Assembly (NCBI RefSeq): GCF_003984645.1
Contig: NZ_RWKI01000014.1
Location: forward strand, 49,966 to 113,965
Direction of reading: 5' to 3'
Source of the DNA: Variovorax sp. MHTC-1
Lineage (GTDB): Bacteria; Pseudomonadota; Gammaproteobacteria; Burkholderiales; Burkholderiaceae_C
Length of the DNA stretch: 64,000 bases
The position numbers were made by a program, and so were the translations under genes. The notes beneath the pieces were generated by a model, which had not been told where the DNA came from, ran no database searches, and saw nothing but the letters and a program-made list of their open reading frames with translations. Positions 32,773 through 42,474 of this stretch are shown here, piece after piece. The first letter of the stretch is position 1. Each line of letters begins with the position of its first letter.

Positions 32773-33531
32773 CTAAGCGCCAGCCCGCGCCGCCCAGCGG
32801 CCGACCTGCTCGGCCAGCCAGCGCCCATCGTCCAGCGGCAGGTCATGGCCGGCGGTGGGATGTTCGACCAGCTCGATGCCCCATTGCCGCGCCAGTCGTC
32901 GAGAGCAGCGCACGTCCACCAGCGCGTCGCGCGCGCTTGCCAGCGCCAGCAAGGGCACGGCCGGCGCCTGGGCCGGCGCACGGTAGCGCGCCGCGGCCAG
33001 CAGTTGCCGCACGGCGTTGGATGGCGAGACCGGCTGCGCTTCGCGCAGCGCCGTCCAGCGATCGATCACGGGCGCCTCGGCCTGCAGGTGGCGGCTGGTC
33101 AGGCGCAGGATGGTTTGCTCGCGCCGGCGTGCAGCATGGCGCCCGAACAGAAGACCGAGCAAGGCACCGTAGTTCACCGGCCGCAGGCGCCGGTACCAGG
33201 GACTGAAGGGGCGCAGGCTGGTGTTGATCAGCACGCAGCCGGCGAGGTCCCGGGGATGCTTCGCGGCCCAGTCCACCGCGACCATCGCACCGAGCGACAT
33301 GGCGAGCAGATGGAAGGGCGGCTCGATGGCCAGCGCTTGCAGTTGCTGCCGGCAGCTCTCCATCGTCGCTTCGATCCGCGCGGGGCTGCGTGCCTGGTTC
33401 AGACGCCCGTTGCCCGGGAGGTCGAGCGCCACGATCCGGGCCCCGGGCAAGCGACTTTGCAGAAGTGCCGGGAAGTCGCCCCAGTGGCCGCTTTCCCGCG
33501 TCAGCCCCCGCAGCAGGATCCAGGTGCTCAT
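32773..33531 (-). CDS. alpha/beta hydrolase
   Basis: A 252-residue alpha/beta hydrolase. WILLRGLTRESGHWGDFP forms the oxyanion region, LLAMSLGAMVAVDW the nucleophile elbow (AMSLG rather than the classic GxSxG), SARDALVD the acid, and TAGHDLPLDD the catalytic His. Substrate unknown. Its ATG overlaps the stop of the M14-type gene (ATGA), so the two are co-translated. Confidence 0.82.
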   Translation of the reverse strand: MSTWILLRGLTRESGHWGDFPALLQSRLPGARIVALDLPGNGRLNQARSPARIEATMESCRQQLQALAIEPPFHLLAMSLGAMVAVDWAAKHPRDLAGCVLINTSLRPFSPWYRRLRPVNYGALLGLLFGRHAARRREQTILRLTSRHLQAEAPVIDRWTALREAQPVSPSNAVRQLLAAARYRAPAQAPAVPLLALASARDALVDVRCSRRLARQWGIELVEHPTAGHDLPLDDGRWLAEQVGRWAARAGA

Positions 33532-34544
33532 CGCCCGTACCACCGCGCCATCGCCTGCTGCCGGTGGTGCGTTCTCTGTTCGCCGGCCGGCAGCCACCGC
33601 TGGTAGCTGCACACGGCCCGCGTGACGAAGTCCAGCCAGCCGATGTGCCGGCGCAGCACGCGCTGCTGCCGGTGCTCGATCATCGGATTGAAGATGCCGT
33701 GGCGCGAAAAGATCTGGCGCGGGTTCTTCTTGATCCACAGCCACGAGCCCATCTCCAGCGTCACCGGCAGGAACACCGTGTCCGGCCGGCCGGCGGCGTC
33801 CAGGTACAGGTGGTCCCACAGGTCGCCGTGGGCCAGGTACTGGCGGCTCTGCGGTTCCAGCCGGTAGCGGTGATGCAGCAGCGTCTGGTCGAGGATTTCG
33901 CACAGCGCGTGCATCTCGGGAAGATGGGCGATCGGGCGGGCGGTGTGCGCATGGGGAAACCAGATGCGGTCGGTCAGGCCGAAGCCCGAATGGCAATCCA
34001 CCGCCACGCTCAAGGGCCGGCCCAGCAGCTCGGTCTCCACCAGCGCGCACAGCGCGGCGCTCTCGCATTCCATCGCTCGGCCCTGTGCACCGCGGTACCA
34101 CGGCAGGCCCGGACTGATGCGCTGGCCGCCGACCAGGAAAGGCACCCGCTCCTTCGACTCGACGGGTGCGTTGCGCATCAGGTCGACGCCATTGGGATTG
34201 GCGCGCGTGCCGAGCCACAGCCCGCCCGGATTGACCAGCGGCATGAACACCAGGCGCATCGCCTCCAGCTGCCGGTGCAGCGTCTCGTCCCACGCCAGCC
34301 GCATCACGATGCTGCGCAGGTAGGCGATCGCCACCTCGGCGCCGATGCGCTCCAGGCCGTGCACGCCGCCGAAAAAGCCGACCGCCGGGGCGTCGGCGCG
34401 CGCGCTGCCGAGCACGAAGGCCTGGACCGGAAACCGCCGCTCGCCTGCCGTGACCTCGCACAGCACGCGCTGTTCCATCAGCGGACCCGCCAGCTCGGCG
34501 AGCTTCTGCAGTTCGAACAGTTCGGGCAGGTCCGTCGGATTCAC
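33528..34544 (-). CDS. M14-type zinc carboxypeptidase-like protein
   Basis: A 338-residue protein of the M14/DUF2817 type. GGVHGLERIGAE carries the HxxE zinc ligands (about residue 61), VNPGGLWLGTRANPNGVDLMRN gives the substrate Arg/Asn region, VDCHSGFGLTD the third zinc ligand, and FLPVTLEMGSW the catalytic Glu. No signal peptide. The activity on peptides or amides is inferred from motifs. Coupled to the downstream alpha/beta hydrolase. Confidence 0.8.
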   Translation of the reverse strand: MNPTDLPELFELQKLAELAGPLMEQRVLCEVTAGERRFPVQAFVLGSARADAPAVGFFGGVHGLERIGAEVAIAYLRSIVMRLAWDETLHRQLEAMRLVFMPLVNPGGLWLGTRANPNGVDLMRNAPVESKERVPFLVGGQRISPGLPWYRGAQGRAMECESAALCALVETELLGRPLSVAVDCHSGFGLTDRIWFPHAHTARPIAHLPEMHALCEILDQTLLHHRYRLEPQSRQYLAHGDLWDHLYLDAAGRPDTVFLPVTLEMGSWLWIKKNPRQIFSRHGIFNPMIEHRQQRVLRRHIGWLDFVTRAVCSYQRWLPAGEQRTHHRQQAMARWYGR

Positions 34545-34626
34545 TCGTCAAATGGAAGTCGGGTGAAACCAGGATAGCGGCATTGCATGCCATCAACGTG
34601 TCACACACCGCACTTAGGGTGGGACC

Positions 34627-34758
34627 ATGCCTCGCATGCTCTGGCCCACCACAAGCCATTCGCTCCGCGCACTCGGCGGCGCCCTCGTCTGGGGCGTGGT
34701 CGAAGTGGTCGCCCTGGCGCGCTCGCGCTGGAGCGCCCGCAGGCACGCCGGCCGCTGA
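34627..34758 (+). CDS. possible small membrane-associated protein, 43 residues
   Basis: MPRMLWPTTSHSLRALGGAL, then VWGVVEVVALARSRW and a basic tail. One hydrophobic helix (ALGGALVWGVVEVVALA) ends in Arg-rich sequence, and codon third positions are strongly GC, like real genes here. A purine-rich AGGGTGGG lies just upstream. It is divergent from the M14-type gene. No function can be suggested. Confidence 0.5.
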   Translation: MPRMLWPTTSHSLRALGGALVWGVVEVVALARSRWSARRHAGR

Positions 34759-34779
34759 GCGCCCGCCTGCCTCACTCAG

Positions 34780-35208
34780 TCACTCGGCCAGCACCATCCA
34801 CGACACGCCGAAGCGGTCGGCCACCATGCCGAAGGCCGGCGAGAAGAAGGTCTTGGCCATCGGCATCTGGACCTGGCCGCCTTCGCAGAGCGCGTCGAAG
34901 AGGCGCCGCGCCTCGGCTTCGTTCGGCGCGGTGAGCGCGAGCGAAATGCCCTGGAACTTGGGCTGGCCCTGGGCCATGCCGTCGGAGGCCAGCAGCTCGG
35001 TGTCGCCGATCTGGAATGAGGCGTGCATCACCTTGTCCGGCGAGATGGGCGCGCCGGTGCCGTTGCCGCATCCCTCGGCGGCGCCCTGGGGGTCGGGGTT
35101 GTCCTTGAAGCGCAGCAGGTCCTTCACCTTGGCGCCCAGCTTGCTGCCGTAGAACTCGAGCGCCTCTTCGCAGCGGCCGTCGAAAAACAAATAGGACTGG
35201 ACTTTCAT
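34780..35208 (-). CDS. PhnB-like VOC family protein
   Basis: A 142-residue vicinal-oxygen-chelate protein of the PhnB/3-demethylubiquinone-like group: VQSYLFFDGRCEEALEFYGSKLGA, VMHASFQIGDTELLASDG, FGMVADRFGVSWMV. These proteins are often misnamed methyltransferases; the real activity is unknown. It has an AAAGGAGATCC site before the ATG and lies 45 bp after a second VOC gene on the same strand. Confidence 0.85.
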   Translation of the reverse strand: MKVQSYLFFDGRCEEALEFYGSKLGAKVKDLLRFKDNPDPQGAAEGCGNGTGAPISPDKVMHASFQIGDTELLASDGMAQGQPKFQGISLALTAPNEAEARRLFDALCEGGQVQMPMAKTFFSPAFGMVADRFGVSWMVLAE

Positions 35209-35253
35209 TTCGGATCTCCTTTGGGGGGTGGTGGGATATCGCCGATGCCGGCT

Positions 35254-35661
35254 TCAGCTCTTGGGAAAAGCGCTCATGTCCATGTACGCCAGCTCCCAGA
35301 GGTGGCCATCGAGGTCCTCGAAGCCGTGCTGGTACATGAAGCCGTGGTCCTGCGCCTTGTTGGGCGTGCCGCCGCCGGCGGCCACCGCCTTGGCGACCTG
35401 CGCATCGACCTCGGCGCGGCTGTCGCACGACAGGCACAGCAGCACCTCGGTGCTCTTCTTCGCGTCGGCGATGGTCTTGGGCGTGAAGGTCTTGAAGTAG
35501 CTCTCGACCAGGAGCATCACGTAGATGTTCTCGCCGACGATCATGCAGGTGGCGTTCTCGTCGGTGAACTGCGGGTTGAACTTGAAGCCGAGGGCGGTGA
35601 AGAACGCGACCGACTTGTCGAGGTTCTTGACCGGCAGGTTCACGTAGATCTGGGTCGCCAT
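35254..35661 (-). CDS. VOC family (glyoxalase/bleomycin-resistance-like) protein
   Basis: A 135-residue VOC protein: QIYVNLPVKNLDKSVAFFTA, LGFKFNPQFTDENATCMIVGE, YVMLLVESYFKTF and DHGFMYQHGFEDLDGHLWEL with the metal-site His and Glu. An AAAGGAGAAACCC site precedes the ATG. It is divergent from a TetR gene with operator-like repeats between, the usual sign of TetR control. Confidence 0.88.
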   Translation of the reverse strand: MATQIYVNLPVKNLDKSVAFFTALGFKFNPQFTDENATCMIVGENIYVMLLVESYFKTFTPKTIADAKKSTEVLLCLSCDSRAEVDAQVAKAVAAGGGTPNKAQDHGFMYQHGFEDLDGHLWELAYMDMSAFPKS

Positions 35662-35706
35662 GGGTTTCTCCTTTGAAAAGCGCGATGGTTGGGGAAAGTC
35701 AGGTTT

Positions 35707-35754
35707 TGTGTACAACGTCCACAAGAAGATAGCAGACATAATGGACGCTGTCCA
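35707..35754. promoter_or_regulatory. two TetR operator-like palindromes in the VOC/TetR gap
   Basis: Site 1 (35707-35723) is TGTGTAC-AAC-GTCCACA. Site 2 (35742-35754) is TGGAC-GCT-GTCCA, followed by CA. Both fit a TGTGGAC-N3-GTCCACA consensus. CATAAT at 35737-35742 is a possible -10 overlapping site 2. Confidence 0.65.
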
Positions 35755-35767
35755 CATGGAATTGAAA

Positions 35768-36412
35768 ATGAGTGTCCCCAGCCCCGTCCCGCCTGCACGC
35801 AGCACCTATCGCCATGGCGATCTGCGGCGTGCGTTGTTGGAGGCAGGGGTCGAACTGGCGCGCGCCGGCGGGCCCGAAGCCGTGGTGCTGCGCGAGGCCA
35901 CCCGGCGCGCCGGCGTGGTGCCCAATGCGGCCTACCGGCATTTCGCGAGCCGGCAGGCGCTCTTGCAGGCGGTGCGCGCCGCAGCGCTGGCGGCGGCCGC
36001 GACCGCCATGGAAGCCGAGCTCGCTGCGCTGAAGACCGATGGCGATCCCGCTGAAGTCGCGCGCGCGGCGGTGCGCGCCATCGGCGCCGGCTACCTGCGC
36101 TTCGCCCAGACCGAGACCGGCCTGTTCCGCACCGCCTTCGGCCCGCCGCTGGACGTGGAAGGCGCGCCGGACGAGGCCAAGGGCGGCCGGAGCGGACTGA
36201 ATCCCTTCGAGCTGCTGGGCGCCGCCCTCGATCAACTGGTCGCGGCCGGCGCGCTGCCGCCCGAGCGCCGGCCGGGCGCCGAATTCCTGGCTTGGTCGGC
36301 GGTGCATGGGCTGGCCCTGCTCATCATCGACGGCCCGCTGCGCGGCATGCCGCGCGAGCAGACGGATGTGCTGGGCGAGCAGCTGCTGGACATGGTCGAA
36401 AAAGGCCTCTAG
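35768..36412 (+). CDS. TetR/AcrR family regulator
   Basis: A 214-residue TetR-type repressor. The HTH is seen in STYRHGDLRRALLEAGVELA, LREATRRAGVVPNAAYRHFAS; the C-terminal ligand domain has TETGLFRTAFGPP and LAWSAVHGLALLIIDGPL (WHG-like C-terminal family). Starts at 35741 and 35756 are also possible; I prefer 35768 because the upstream palindrome overlaps the other two. It probably represses itself and the divergent VOC genes. Confidence 0.85.
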   Translation: MSVPSPVPPARSTYRHGDLRRALLEAGVELARAGGPEAVVLREATRRAGVVPNAAYRHFASRQALLQAVRAAALAAAATAMEAELAALKTDGDPAEVARAAVRAIGAGYLRFAQTETGLFRTAFGPPLDVEGAPDEAKGGRSGLNPFELLGAALDQLVAAGALPPERRPGAEFLAWSAVHGLALLIIDGPLRGMPREQTDVLGEQLLDMVEKGL

Positions 36413-36434
36413 CAGCCGCCGCGATTCACTCGGC

Positions 36435-36492
36435 AACCTCCGCGCTATGCACTGCGGTGCTATTCGACTTGGGAGCGGCCCGGCGTCTCATG
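36435..36492. repeat. intergenic repeat, copy A (at paoC stop)
   Basis: AACCTCCGCGCTATGCACTG, CGGT, then CTTGGGAGCGGCCCGGCG and CTCATG. The pattern is shared with copies at 49780-49837 and 58712-58767. It ends over the paoC stop codon. Confidence 0.7.
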
Positions 36493-38698
36493 CCCGCAGC
36501 AGGTCCTCGACGCGCACCGGCAGATGACGCAGCCGCTTGCCCGTCGCGTGGAACACGGCATTCACGATCGCCGGCGCCACGCCGACCATCGCGACTTCGC
36601 CGAGGCCCTTCACGCCCAGCGGATTGAGCCGCGGGTCCGGCGTGCCGACGAAGTCGACCTCGATGCGGCCGATGTCGGCGGCCACCGGCAGCACGTACTC
36701 CGCCAGATCGGCGTTGAGAAAGCCGCCATGGCGCGGATCGACTTCGCTCACTTCGCGCAGCGCGGCGCCGATGCCCCAGACCACGCCGCCCTCGACCTGG
36801 CTGCGCGCGGTGCGCGGGCTCGCCACCGTGCCGCAGTCCGCGATGCTGACCACGCGCGGCACGCGGATGCGGCGCGTGGTCGGCTCCACGCGCACCTCGA
36901 CGAAATGCGCGATGAAGCTGTAGGCCACGTAGTCCGGATACACCGGCCCGCCCACCGCCGGCAGGCCGCCCGTGAGCCGGCCGTAGACCTGCTCGGGCTG
37001 GCCCGGCGCGCGCCGGCGGCTCTCGGCCTCGGCAAAAGGGCGGCCCGAGGCGCGCAGCAGGGCGAGCGCCGTGCCGCTGCTGCCGCCCGCCTGCTGGCGC
37101 AGGTCCTCCATCAGCCGCGCCGCGGCGTCCTGCACCGGCGGCAGCACCGTCGCCGTGCCCCAGGAGCCGGCGGTCAGGTGCTGCGGCGCGGCCTGCGTGT
37201 CGCCGATCGCGATCTCGATCGCCGCCACCGGCGCACCGAGCGCACGCGCCACCGCCAGCGCGATGGCGGTGCGGATGCCCTGCCCCATTTCGTGGCCGCC
37301 GACGGCGACGCGCACGCGCCCGTCGGCCTCGAGCCGTACCTTGGCCACGGCCGGCGCGACGGCCGCCTTGTAGGCGCCAATGGCGACGCCCCAGCCCATG
37401 AGGCTGCCGTCCGGCGCGCGCATCGAGCCCGGCGCCATCGATCGCCGCGCCCAGCCGAAGCGCTGCACGCCTCGCCTCAGGCACTCGGCCACGTGGCGCG
37501 ATGAAAAAGGCTTGCCGGTGATCGGATCGCTCCTCGTGTCGTTGGCGAGCCGCAGCGCCACCGGGTCCTTGTCGAGCGCGTACGCCAGTTCGTCGATCGC
37601 GCATTCGAAGGCGAAGCCGGCCGGGTGCTCGTGCGGCGCCCGCATGTAGCCCGGCGTCTGCACGTCGGTGCGCACCAGCTGCTCGCTGCCGCGGAAATCG
37701 GCGATGCCGTAGAGCCGCGACGTCATGTCGGTGCCGGTCGAGGGAAACAGGTCGTGGCGCGAGGTCTGCTGCTCGGTCTCGTGTATCGCCGCCAGCAGGC
37801 GTCCCTCGCGATCGGCGCCGAGTCGCACGCGATGCCGGCTCGCGGGCCGGAAGCTCGCGGCGTGGAAGAGCTGGCCGCGCGGCACCACCAGCTTCACCGG
37901 CCGCCCCAGCATGCGCGCGGCGATCGCGGCCAGCACCGTTTGCGACTGCAGCGAGTTCTTCTGCCCGAAGCCGCCGCCGAGGGTGGGCGAGAGCACGCGC
38001 ACCTTCGCCGCATCGATGCCGAGCTGCCGCGCGAGCCCGTGGCGCACGCCCTCGGCGTTCTGGGTCGGCTCGTGCACGGTGAGCATGCCGTCCCTCCACT
38101 CCGCGACCGTGGCGATGAGCTCCATCGGGTTCTGGTGCTGGGCCGGCAGCTCGTAGCGCGCGTCGACGGTGACGGCGGCGCGCGCCAGTGCCGCGTCTGC
38201 ATCGCCCGCGCGCTTGTCGGCGAAGGCCGGCTGCGGAAGCACCGAGGCCTGCGCCACGGTTTGCGCGCCGGGCGAGCCGATCGTCGCCGCGAAGGGGCTC
38301 GCCTCGGCCTCGACCGTCACCAGTGCCGCCGCCTCGCGCGCCGCCTCGAGCGTGTCGGCCACCACCAGCGCGAGCGCCTGGCCGCGGTAGGCGATCTCGG
38401 CCGAGCGCAGCGGCTGGAAGCTCTGGAAGCCGAAGCCGCTGCCGCTCATCAGGAAGCCGCCGCTCTCGAAGGCGCCGATGTTCTCGTGCGTGAGCACCAG
38501 CCGCACGCCGCGCACGCGCTGCGCGGCTGCGCTGTCGATGCGCAGGATGCGGCCGCGCGCGATGCGCGAGGGCACGAGCATCGCGTGCAGCAGCCCGGCG
38601 CGCGCGTCGTCGGCCGCGTAGCGCGTGGTGCCGCGCACCTTGTCGCGCGCGTCGACCCGCTCGGCGCCGGCTCTCGCGTTGTTCGTTGTGGTTGCCAT
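36488..38698 (-). CDS. paoC: xanthine dehydrogenase-family molybdopterin subunit (PaoC-like)
   Basis: A 736-residue molybdenum-cofactor subunit close in length to E. coli PaoC (periplasmic aldehyde oxidoreductase). Motifs: VRGTTRYAADDARAGLLHA, YELPAQHQNPMEL, LSPTLGGGFGQKNSLQ (cofactor-binding glycines), GYMRAPHEHPAGFAFE, VGGHEMGQGIRTA, and the catalytic Glu in GVKGLGEVAMVG. It oxidises a carbonyl or N-heterocyclic substrate, with electrons passing to the FAD and Fe-S subunits. Third subunit gene of the run doxX-paoA-paoB-paoC. Substrate not determined. Confidence 0.88.
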   Translation of the reverse strand: MATTTNNARAGAERVDARDKVRGTTRYAADDARAGLLHAMLVPSRIARGRILRIDSAAAQRVRGVRLVLTHENIGAFESGGFLMSGSGFGFQSFQPLRSAEIAYRGQALALVVADTLEAAREAAALVTVEAEASPFAATIGSPGAQTVAQASVLPQPAFADKRAGDADAALARAAVTVDARYELPAQHQNPMELIATVAEWRDGMLTVHEPTQNAEGVRHGLARQLGIDAAKVRVLSPTLGGGFGQKNSLQSQTVLAAIAARMLGRPVKLVVPRGQLFHAASFRPASRHRVRLGADREGRLLAAIHETEQQTSRHDLFPSTGTDMTSRLYGIADFRGSEQLVRTDVQTPGYMRAPHEHPAGFAFECAIDELAYALDKDPVALRLANDTRSDPITGKPFSSRHVAECLRRGVQRFGWARRSMAPGSMRAPDGSLMGWGVAIGAYKAAVAPAVAKVRLEADGRVRVAVGGHEMGQGIRTAIALAVARALGAPVAAIEIAIGDTQAAPQHLTAGSWGTATVLPPVQDAAARLMEDLRQQAGGSSGTALALLRASGRPFAEAESRRRAPGQPEQVYGRLTGGLPAVGGPVYPDYVAYSFIAHFVEVRVEPTTRRIRVPRVVSIADCGTVASPRTARSQVEGGVVWGIGAALREVSEVDPRHGGFLNADLAEYVLPVAADIGRIEVDFVGTPDPRLNPLGVKGLGEVAMVGVAPAIVNAVFHATGKRLRHLPVRVEDLLRA

Positions 38699-38702
38699 GA
38701 GA

Positions 38703-39690
<988 letters not shown>

Positions 39691-39698
<8 letters not shown>

Positions 39699-40320
39699 GG
39701 CCGTTCTCCTTCGGCATCCGCGCAGCCGCATCGCGGATCGCTTCGAGGATTCCCGCATAGGCGCCGCAGCGGCAGATGTTGCCGCTCATGTACTCGCGGA
39801 TCTGCTCGTCGCTCGCCGCATGGCCTTCGCGCACGCAGGCGATCGCCGCCATGATCTGGCCCGGCGTGCAGTAGCCGCACTGCAGCGCATCGTGATCAAT
39901 GAAGGCCTGCTGCATCGGGTGCAGCGTGCCGTCGGCCGACTCGATGCCCTCGATGGTGGTGACGGCGCGCCCGTCGGTCTTGACCGCCAGCGTCAGGCAC
40001 GAGGCGACGCGCCGGCCGTCCACGTGCACCGTGCAGGCGCCGCACTGGCCGTGGTCGCAGCCCTTCTTGGCGCCGGTCAGACCGAGCTGCTCGCGCAGCA
40101 CGTCGAGCAGCGAGGCGCGCGGCTCCAGTGCGAGCTGGTGCACGCGGCCGTTGACCGTGACGCGGGTGGCGGTTGCGGACGGGGCCGGGCGGGGCCTCTC
40201 GCTCACGGCGGCGCAGCCTGCGCCGGCGGCGGCCGCGCCTACCGAGGCCGTGCCGGCCATGAAGGTGCGGCGGTTGAAAGCCACTGCATCGCAAGCGGTC
40301 GTGTTCGAAGTCTTGTTCAT
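39691..40320 (-). CDS. paoA: Tat-exported 2Fe-2S subunit of xanthine dehydrogenase-family enzyme (PaoA-like)
   Basis: A 209-residue subunit with a twin-arginine signal (NRRTFMAGTASVGAAAAGAG) and two 2Fe-2S clusters: the plant-ferredoxin-type KKGCDHGQCGACTVHVDG with a later CLTL, and CGYCTPGQIMAA with ICRCGAY. The signal means the holoenzyme is periplasmic, exported folded. The ATG overlaps the doxX stop (ATGA). Confidence 0.92.
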
Positions 40321-40778
40321 CGTGCGTCCAGCGCGCCGTGGCCGCTGCCTCGGCAGGCGATGTAGAAGGCGAGCAGGGCCAGCACCACCGGGTACTCGAT
40401 GCCGCGGTCGATCCAGGGATAGGTCGGCCCGAGCAGGTAGCAGATCACCAGCATCTGCACCAGCACCAGTGGCGCCACCAGCCGCGACAGCAAGCCGAGC
40501 GCCAGCATCAGCCCGCCCACCCCTTCGAGCAGCGCGACCGCCCACGCGATCAGCGGCGCGCCGGGCAGCTGCAGCACGTTGGCGATCAGGTTCGTCGATG
40601 CCGCCATCGGGTCGGCCATCGACCCATGGCTGCGACCCAGCAGCTTCGGCACGCCATGGGTCATGAGCGTCAGGCCGAAGCCGATGCGCAGCAGCAGGTA
40701 CGCCAGCGGCTCGAGCCGTTCGAGGAAGGCGCGCAGGCGGGGAACGATCAGGGCGGACGCAAGGGTCGTCGAACTCAT
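40317..40778 (-). CDS. DoxX family membrane protein
   Basis: A 153-residue protein with four hydrophobic helices (AYLLLRIGFGLTLMTHGVPK, IAWAVALLEGVGGLMLALGL, LVLVQMLVICYLLG, VVLALLAFYIACRG), the DoxX pattern. The family is linked to quinone-related redox functions; here it could pass electrons from the PaoABC-like enzyme to the membrane, an inference from the overlap. A GAGGAG site precedes the ATG. Confidence 0.85.
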   Translation of the reverse strand: MSSTTLASALIVPRLRAFLERLEPLAYLLLRIGFGLTLMTHGVPKLLGRSHGSMADPMAASTNLIANVLQLPGAPLIAWAVALLEGVGGLMLALGLLSRLVAPLVLVQMLVICYLLGPTYPWIDRGIEYPVVLALLAFYIACRGSGHGALDAR

Positions 40779-40864
40779 GGGAACACTCCTCGGGGTGAAA
40801 AAAGCAGTTGCCCGAAGTCTGGCTATTCCCCACGCAGCGATAAATATGCAAGCATTGCCAATAC

Positions 40865-40883
40865 TGTTCAACACGACTCAACA
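40865..40883. promoter_or_regulatory. putative LysR-type binding site
   Basis: TGTT-N11-AACA dyad in the 116-bp gap between doxX and the LysR gene, fitting the T-N11-A rule for LysR regulators. It lies 12 bp before the LysR ATG. Confidence 0.4.
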
Positions 40884-40894
40884 ATAGGACCCGG

Positions 40895-41815
40895 ATGGAC
40901 CGTCTCGATGCCCTGCAGCTGTTCGTGCGCATCGTCGAGCTCGGCAGCTTCACCCAGGCCGCCGCGGCCCTGGGCATTCCGCGGGCGACCGCCACCCACT
41001 CGATCAAGGAACTGGAAGCGCGCGTGCGCGTGCGCCTGCTGGAGCGCACCACGCGCCAGGTGCGCACCACCGTCGACGGCCAGACCTTCTACGCACGCTG
41101 CCGGCAGGTGCTCGATGACCTGGAAGACGCCGAGTCCTCGCTGGCCCACGCAGCGGCCAACCCGCGCGGGCGGCTGCGGCTGGACATCCACGGCGAGGCG
41201 GCGACCCAGATCGTGCTGCCCCGCATCGGCGAGTTCCATCGCCAGTACCCGAACATCGAGCTCGCCCTCGGCAGCGGCGACCGGCTGGTGGACCTGGTGC
41301 GCGAAGGCGTGGACTGCGTGGTGCGCGCCGGCGAGCCCAAGGATTCGTCGCTGGTCACGCGGCGCCTGGCGCTGCTGCCGCAGGTCACCTGCGCCAGCCC
41401 GGCCTACCTGGCGGAGCGCGGCACGCCGCTCTCGCCGGCCGACCTCGCGCAGCACCTGGCCGTCAACTTCTTCTCTGCCTCGCGGCCCGATGTCTTTCCC
41501 TTCGTCTTCCTGGTGGACGGCGAAGCGCGGGAGTACATGCTGAAGGACTGGATCTCCGTCAACAGCGCCAACACCTACCTCGCCGCCGTGGAGCAGGGCT
41601 GCGGCATCATCCAGCTGCCGCGCTACCACGTCGAAGCGCAATTGCGCGCGGGCACGCTGGTCGAGATCCTGCCCGACACGCCCTGCCCGCCGATGATCTA
41701 TTCAGTGCTCTATCCGCACCATCGCCAGCTTTCGCCTCGCGTGCGGGTGTTCGTCGACTGGGTGACGCGCGTGTATGCGGAGCGCTTCGGCGCGCTGGAG
41801 GGCTACGCCGCGTGA
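40895..41815 (+). CDS. LysR family transcriptional regulator
   Basis: A 306-residue LysR regulator: N-terminal winged helix (DALQLFVRIVELGSFTQAAA, ALGIPRATATHSIKELEARV, RLLERTTRQV), then a substrate-binding domain of the AaeR/CrgA-like subgroup (RGRLRLDIHGEAATQIVLP, YPNIELALGSGDRLVDLV, GEPKDSSLVTRRLA). Divergent from doxX-paoABC, which it probably controls. Confidence 0.92.
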   Translation: MDRLDALQLFVRIVELGSFTQAAAALGIPRATATHSIKELEARVRVRLLERTTRQVRTTVDGQTFYARCRQVLDDLEDAESSLAHAAANPRGRLRLDIHGEAATQIVLPRIGEFHRQYPNIELALGSGDRLVDLVREGVDCVVRAGEPKDSSLVTRRLALLPQVTCASPAYLAERGTPLSPADLAQHLAVNFFSASRPDVFPFVFLVDGEAREYMLKDWISVNSANTYLAAVEQGCGIIQLPRYHVEAQLRAGTLVEILPDTPCPPMIYSVLYPHHRQLSPRVRVFVDWVTRVYAERFGALEGYAA

Positions 41816-42474
41816 AACCCCATCGCCCGCTTGCCGCGGCTGCCGCCATCGACTTCGCCGCGCCCTCGCACGAGGTCGCGCGGGCGCTGATCGGCGTCAC
41901 GCTGCTGGTCGACGGCGTGGGCGGCCGCATCGTCGAGACCGAGGCCTACGACCGCGACGACCCGGCTTCGCACAGCTTCGGCGGTCCGACCCTGCGCAAC
42001 GCCGCGATGTTCGGGCCGCCGGGGCGCGCCTACGTCTACCGCTCCTACGGCATCCACTGGTGTCTCAACTTCGTCTGCCGCGAGGAAGGGCACGGCGCCG
42101 GGGTGCTGATCCGCGCGCTGGCGCCTTCGATGGGCGTCGAGCGCATGCGCGCGCGCCGCGGGCTCGAGGACATCCGCCTGCTCTGCGCCGGCCCCGGCCG
42201 CGTCGCGCAGGCGCTGGGCATCGATGGCAGCTTCAACGGCAAGTCGCTGGATCGCCCGCCCTTCGTGCTGCTGGCCGCGGCGGACGATCATCCGGCGGTG
42301 ATGGTCGAGACCGGGCCGCGCATCGGCATCTCCAAGGCGGCCGACGTGCCCTGGCGCTTCGGCGAGCGCGGCTCGCGCTTTTTGAGCAAGCCTTTCCGTC
42401 CGGCAGCGCGCGGCGCGATCAGTGCGACCCCAGGTTCTCCTCGCGGGCGACCTGCTGCAGGCTCTCGTAGATGA
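41812..42474 (+). CDS. DNA-3-methyladenine glycosylase (AAG/MPG family)
   Basis: A 220-residue alkyladenine DNA glycosylase that excises 3-methyladenine and related bases. RIVETEAYDRDDPASHSFGG holds the catalytic Glu; AAMFGPPGRAYVYRSYGIHWCLN is the DNA-intercalating region; GAGVLIRALAP and LCAGPGRVAQALGI are family motifs. The GTG start overlaps the LysR stop by three bases. The last 20 or so residues (AARGAISATPGSPRG and on) overlap the convergent synthetase gene by 56 bp and look like an added tail. Confidence 0.93.
   Translation: MKPHRPLAAAAAIDFAAPSHEVARALIGVTLLVDGVGGRIVETEAYDRDDPASHSFGGPTLRNAAMFGPPGRAYVYRSYGIHWCLNFVCREEGHGAGVLIRALAPSMGVERMRARRGLEDIRLLCAGPGRVAQALGIDGSFNGKSLDRPPFVLLAAADDHPAVMVETGPRIGISKAADVPWRFGERGSRFLSKPFRPAARGAISATPGSPRGRPAAGSRR

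Noticed and set aside
34780..35208. Annotation as 3-demethylubiquinone methyltransferase
   Set aside because: The PhnB-like VOC fold carries no SAM motif; the methyltransferase name is a known propagation error.
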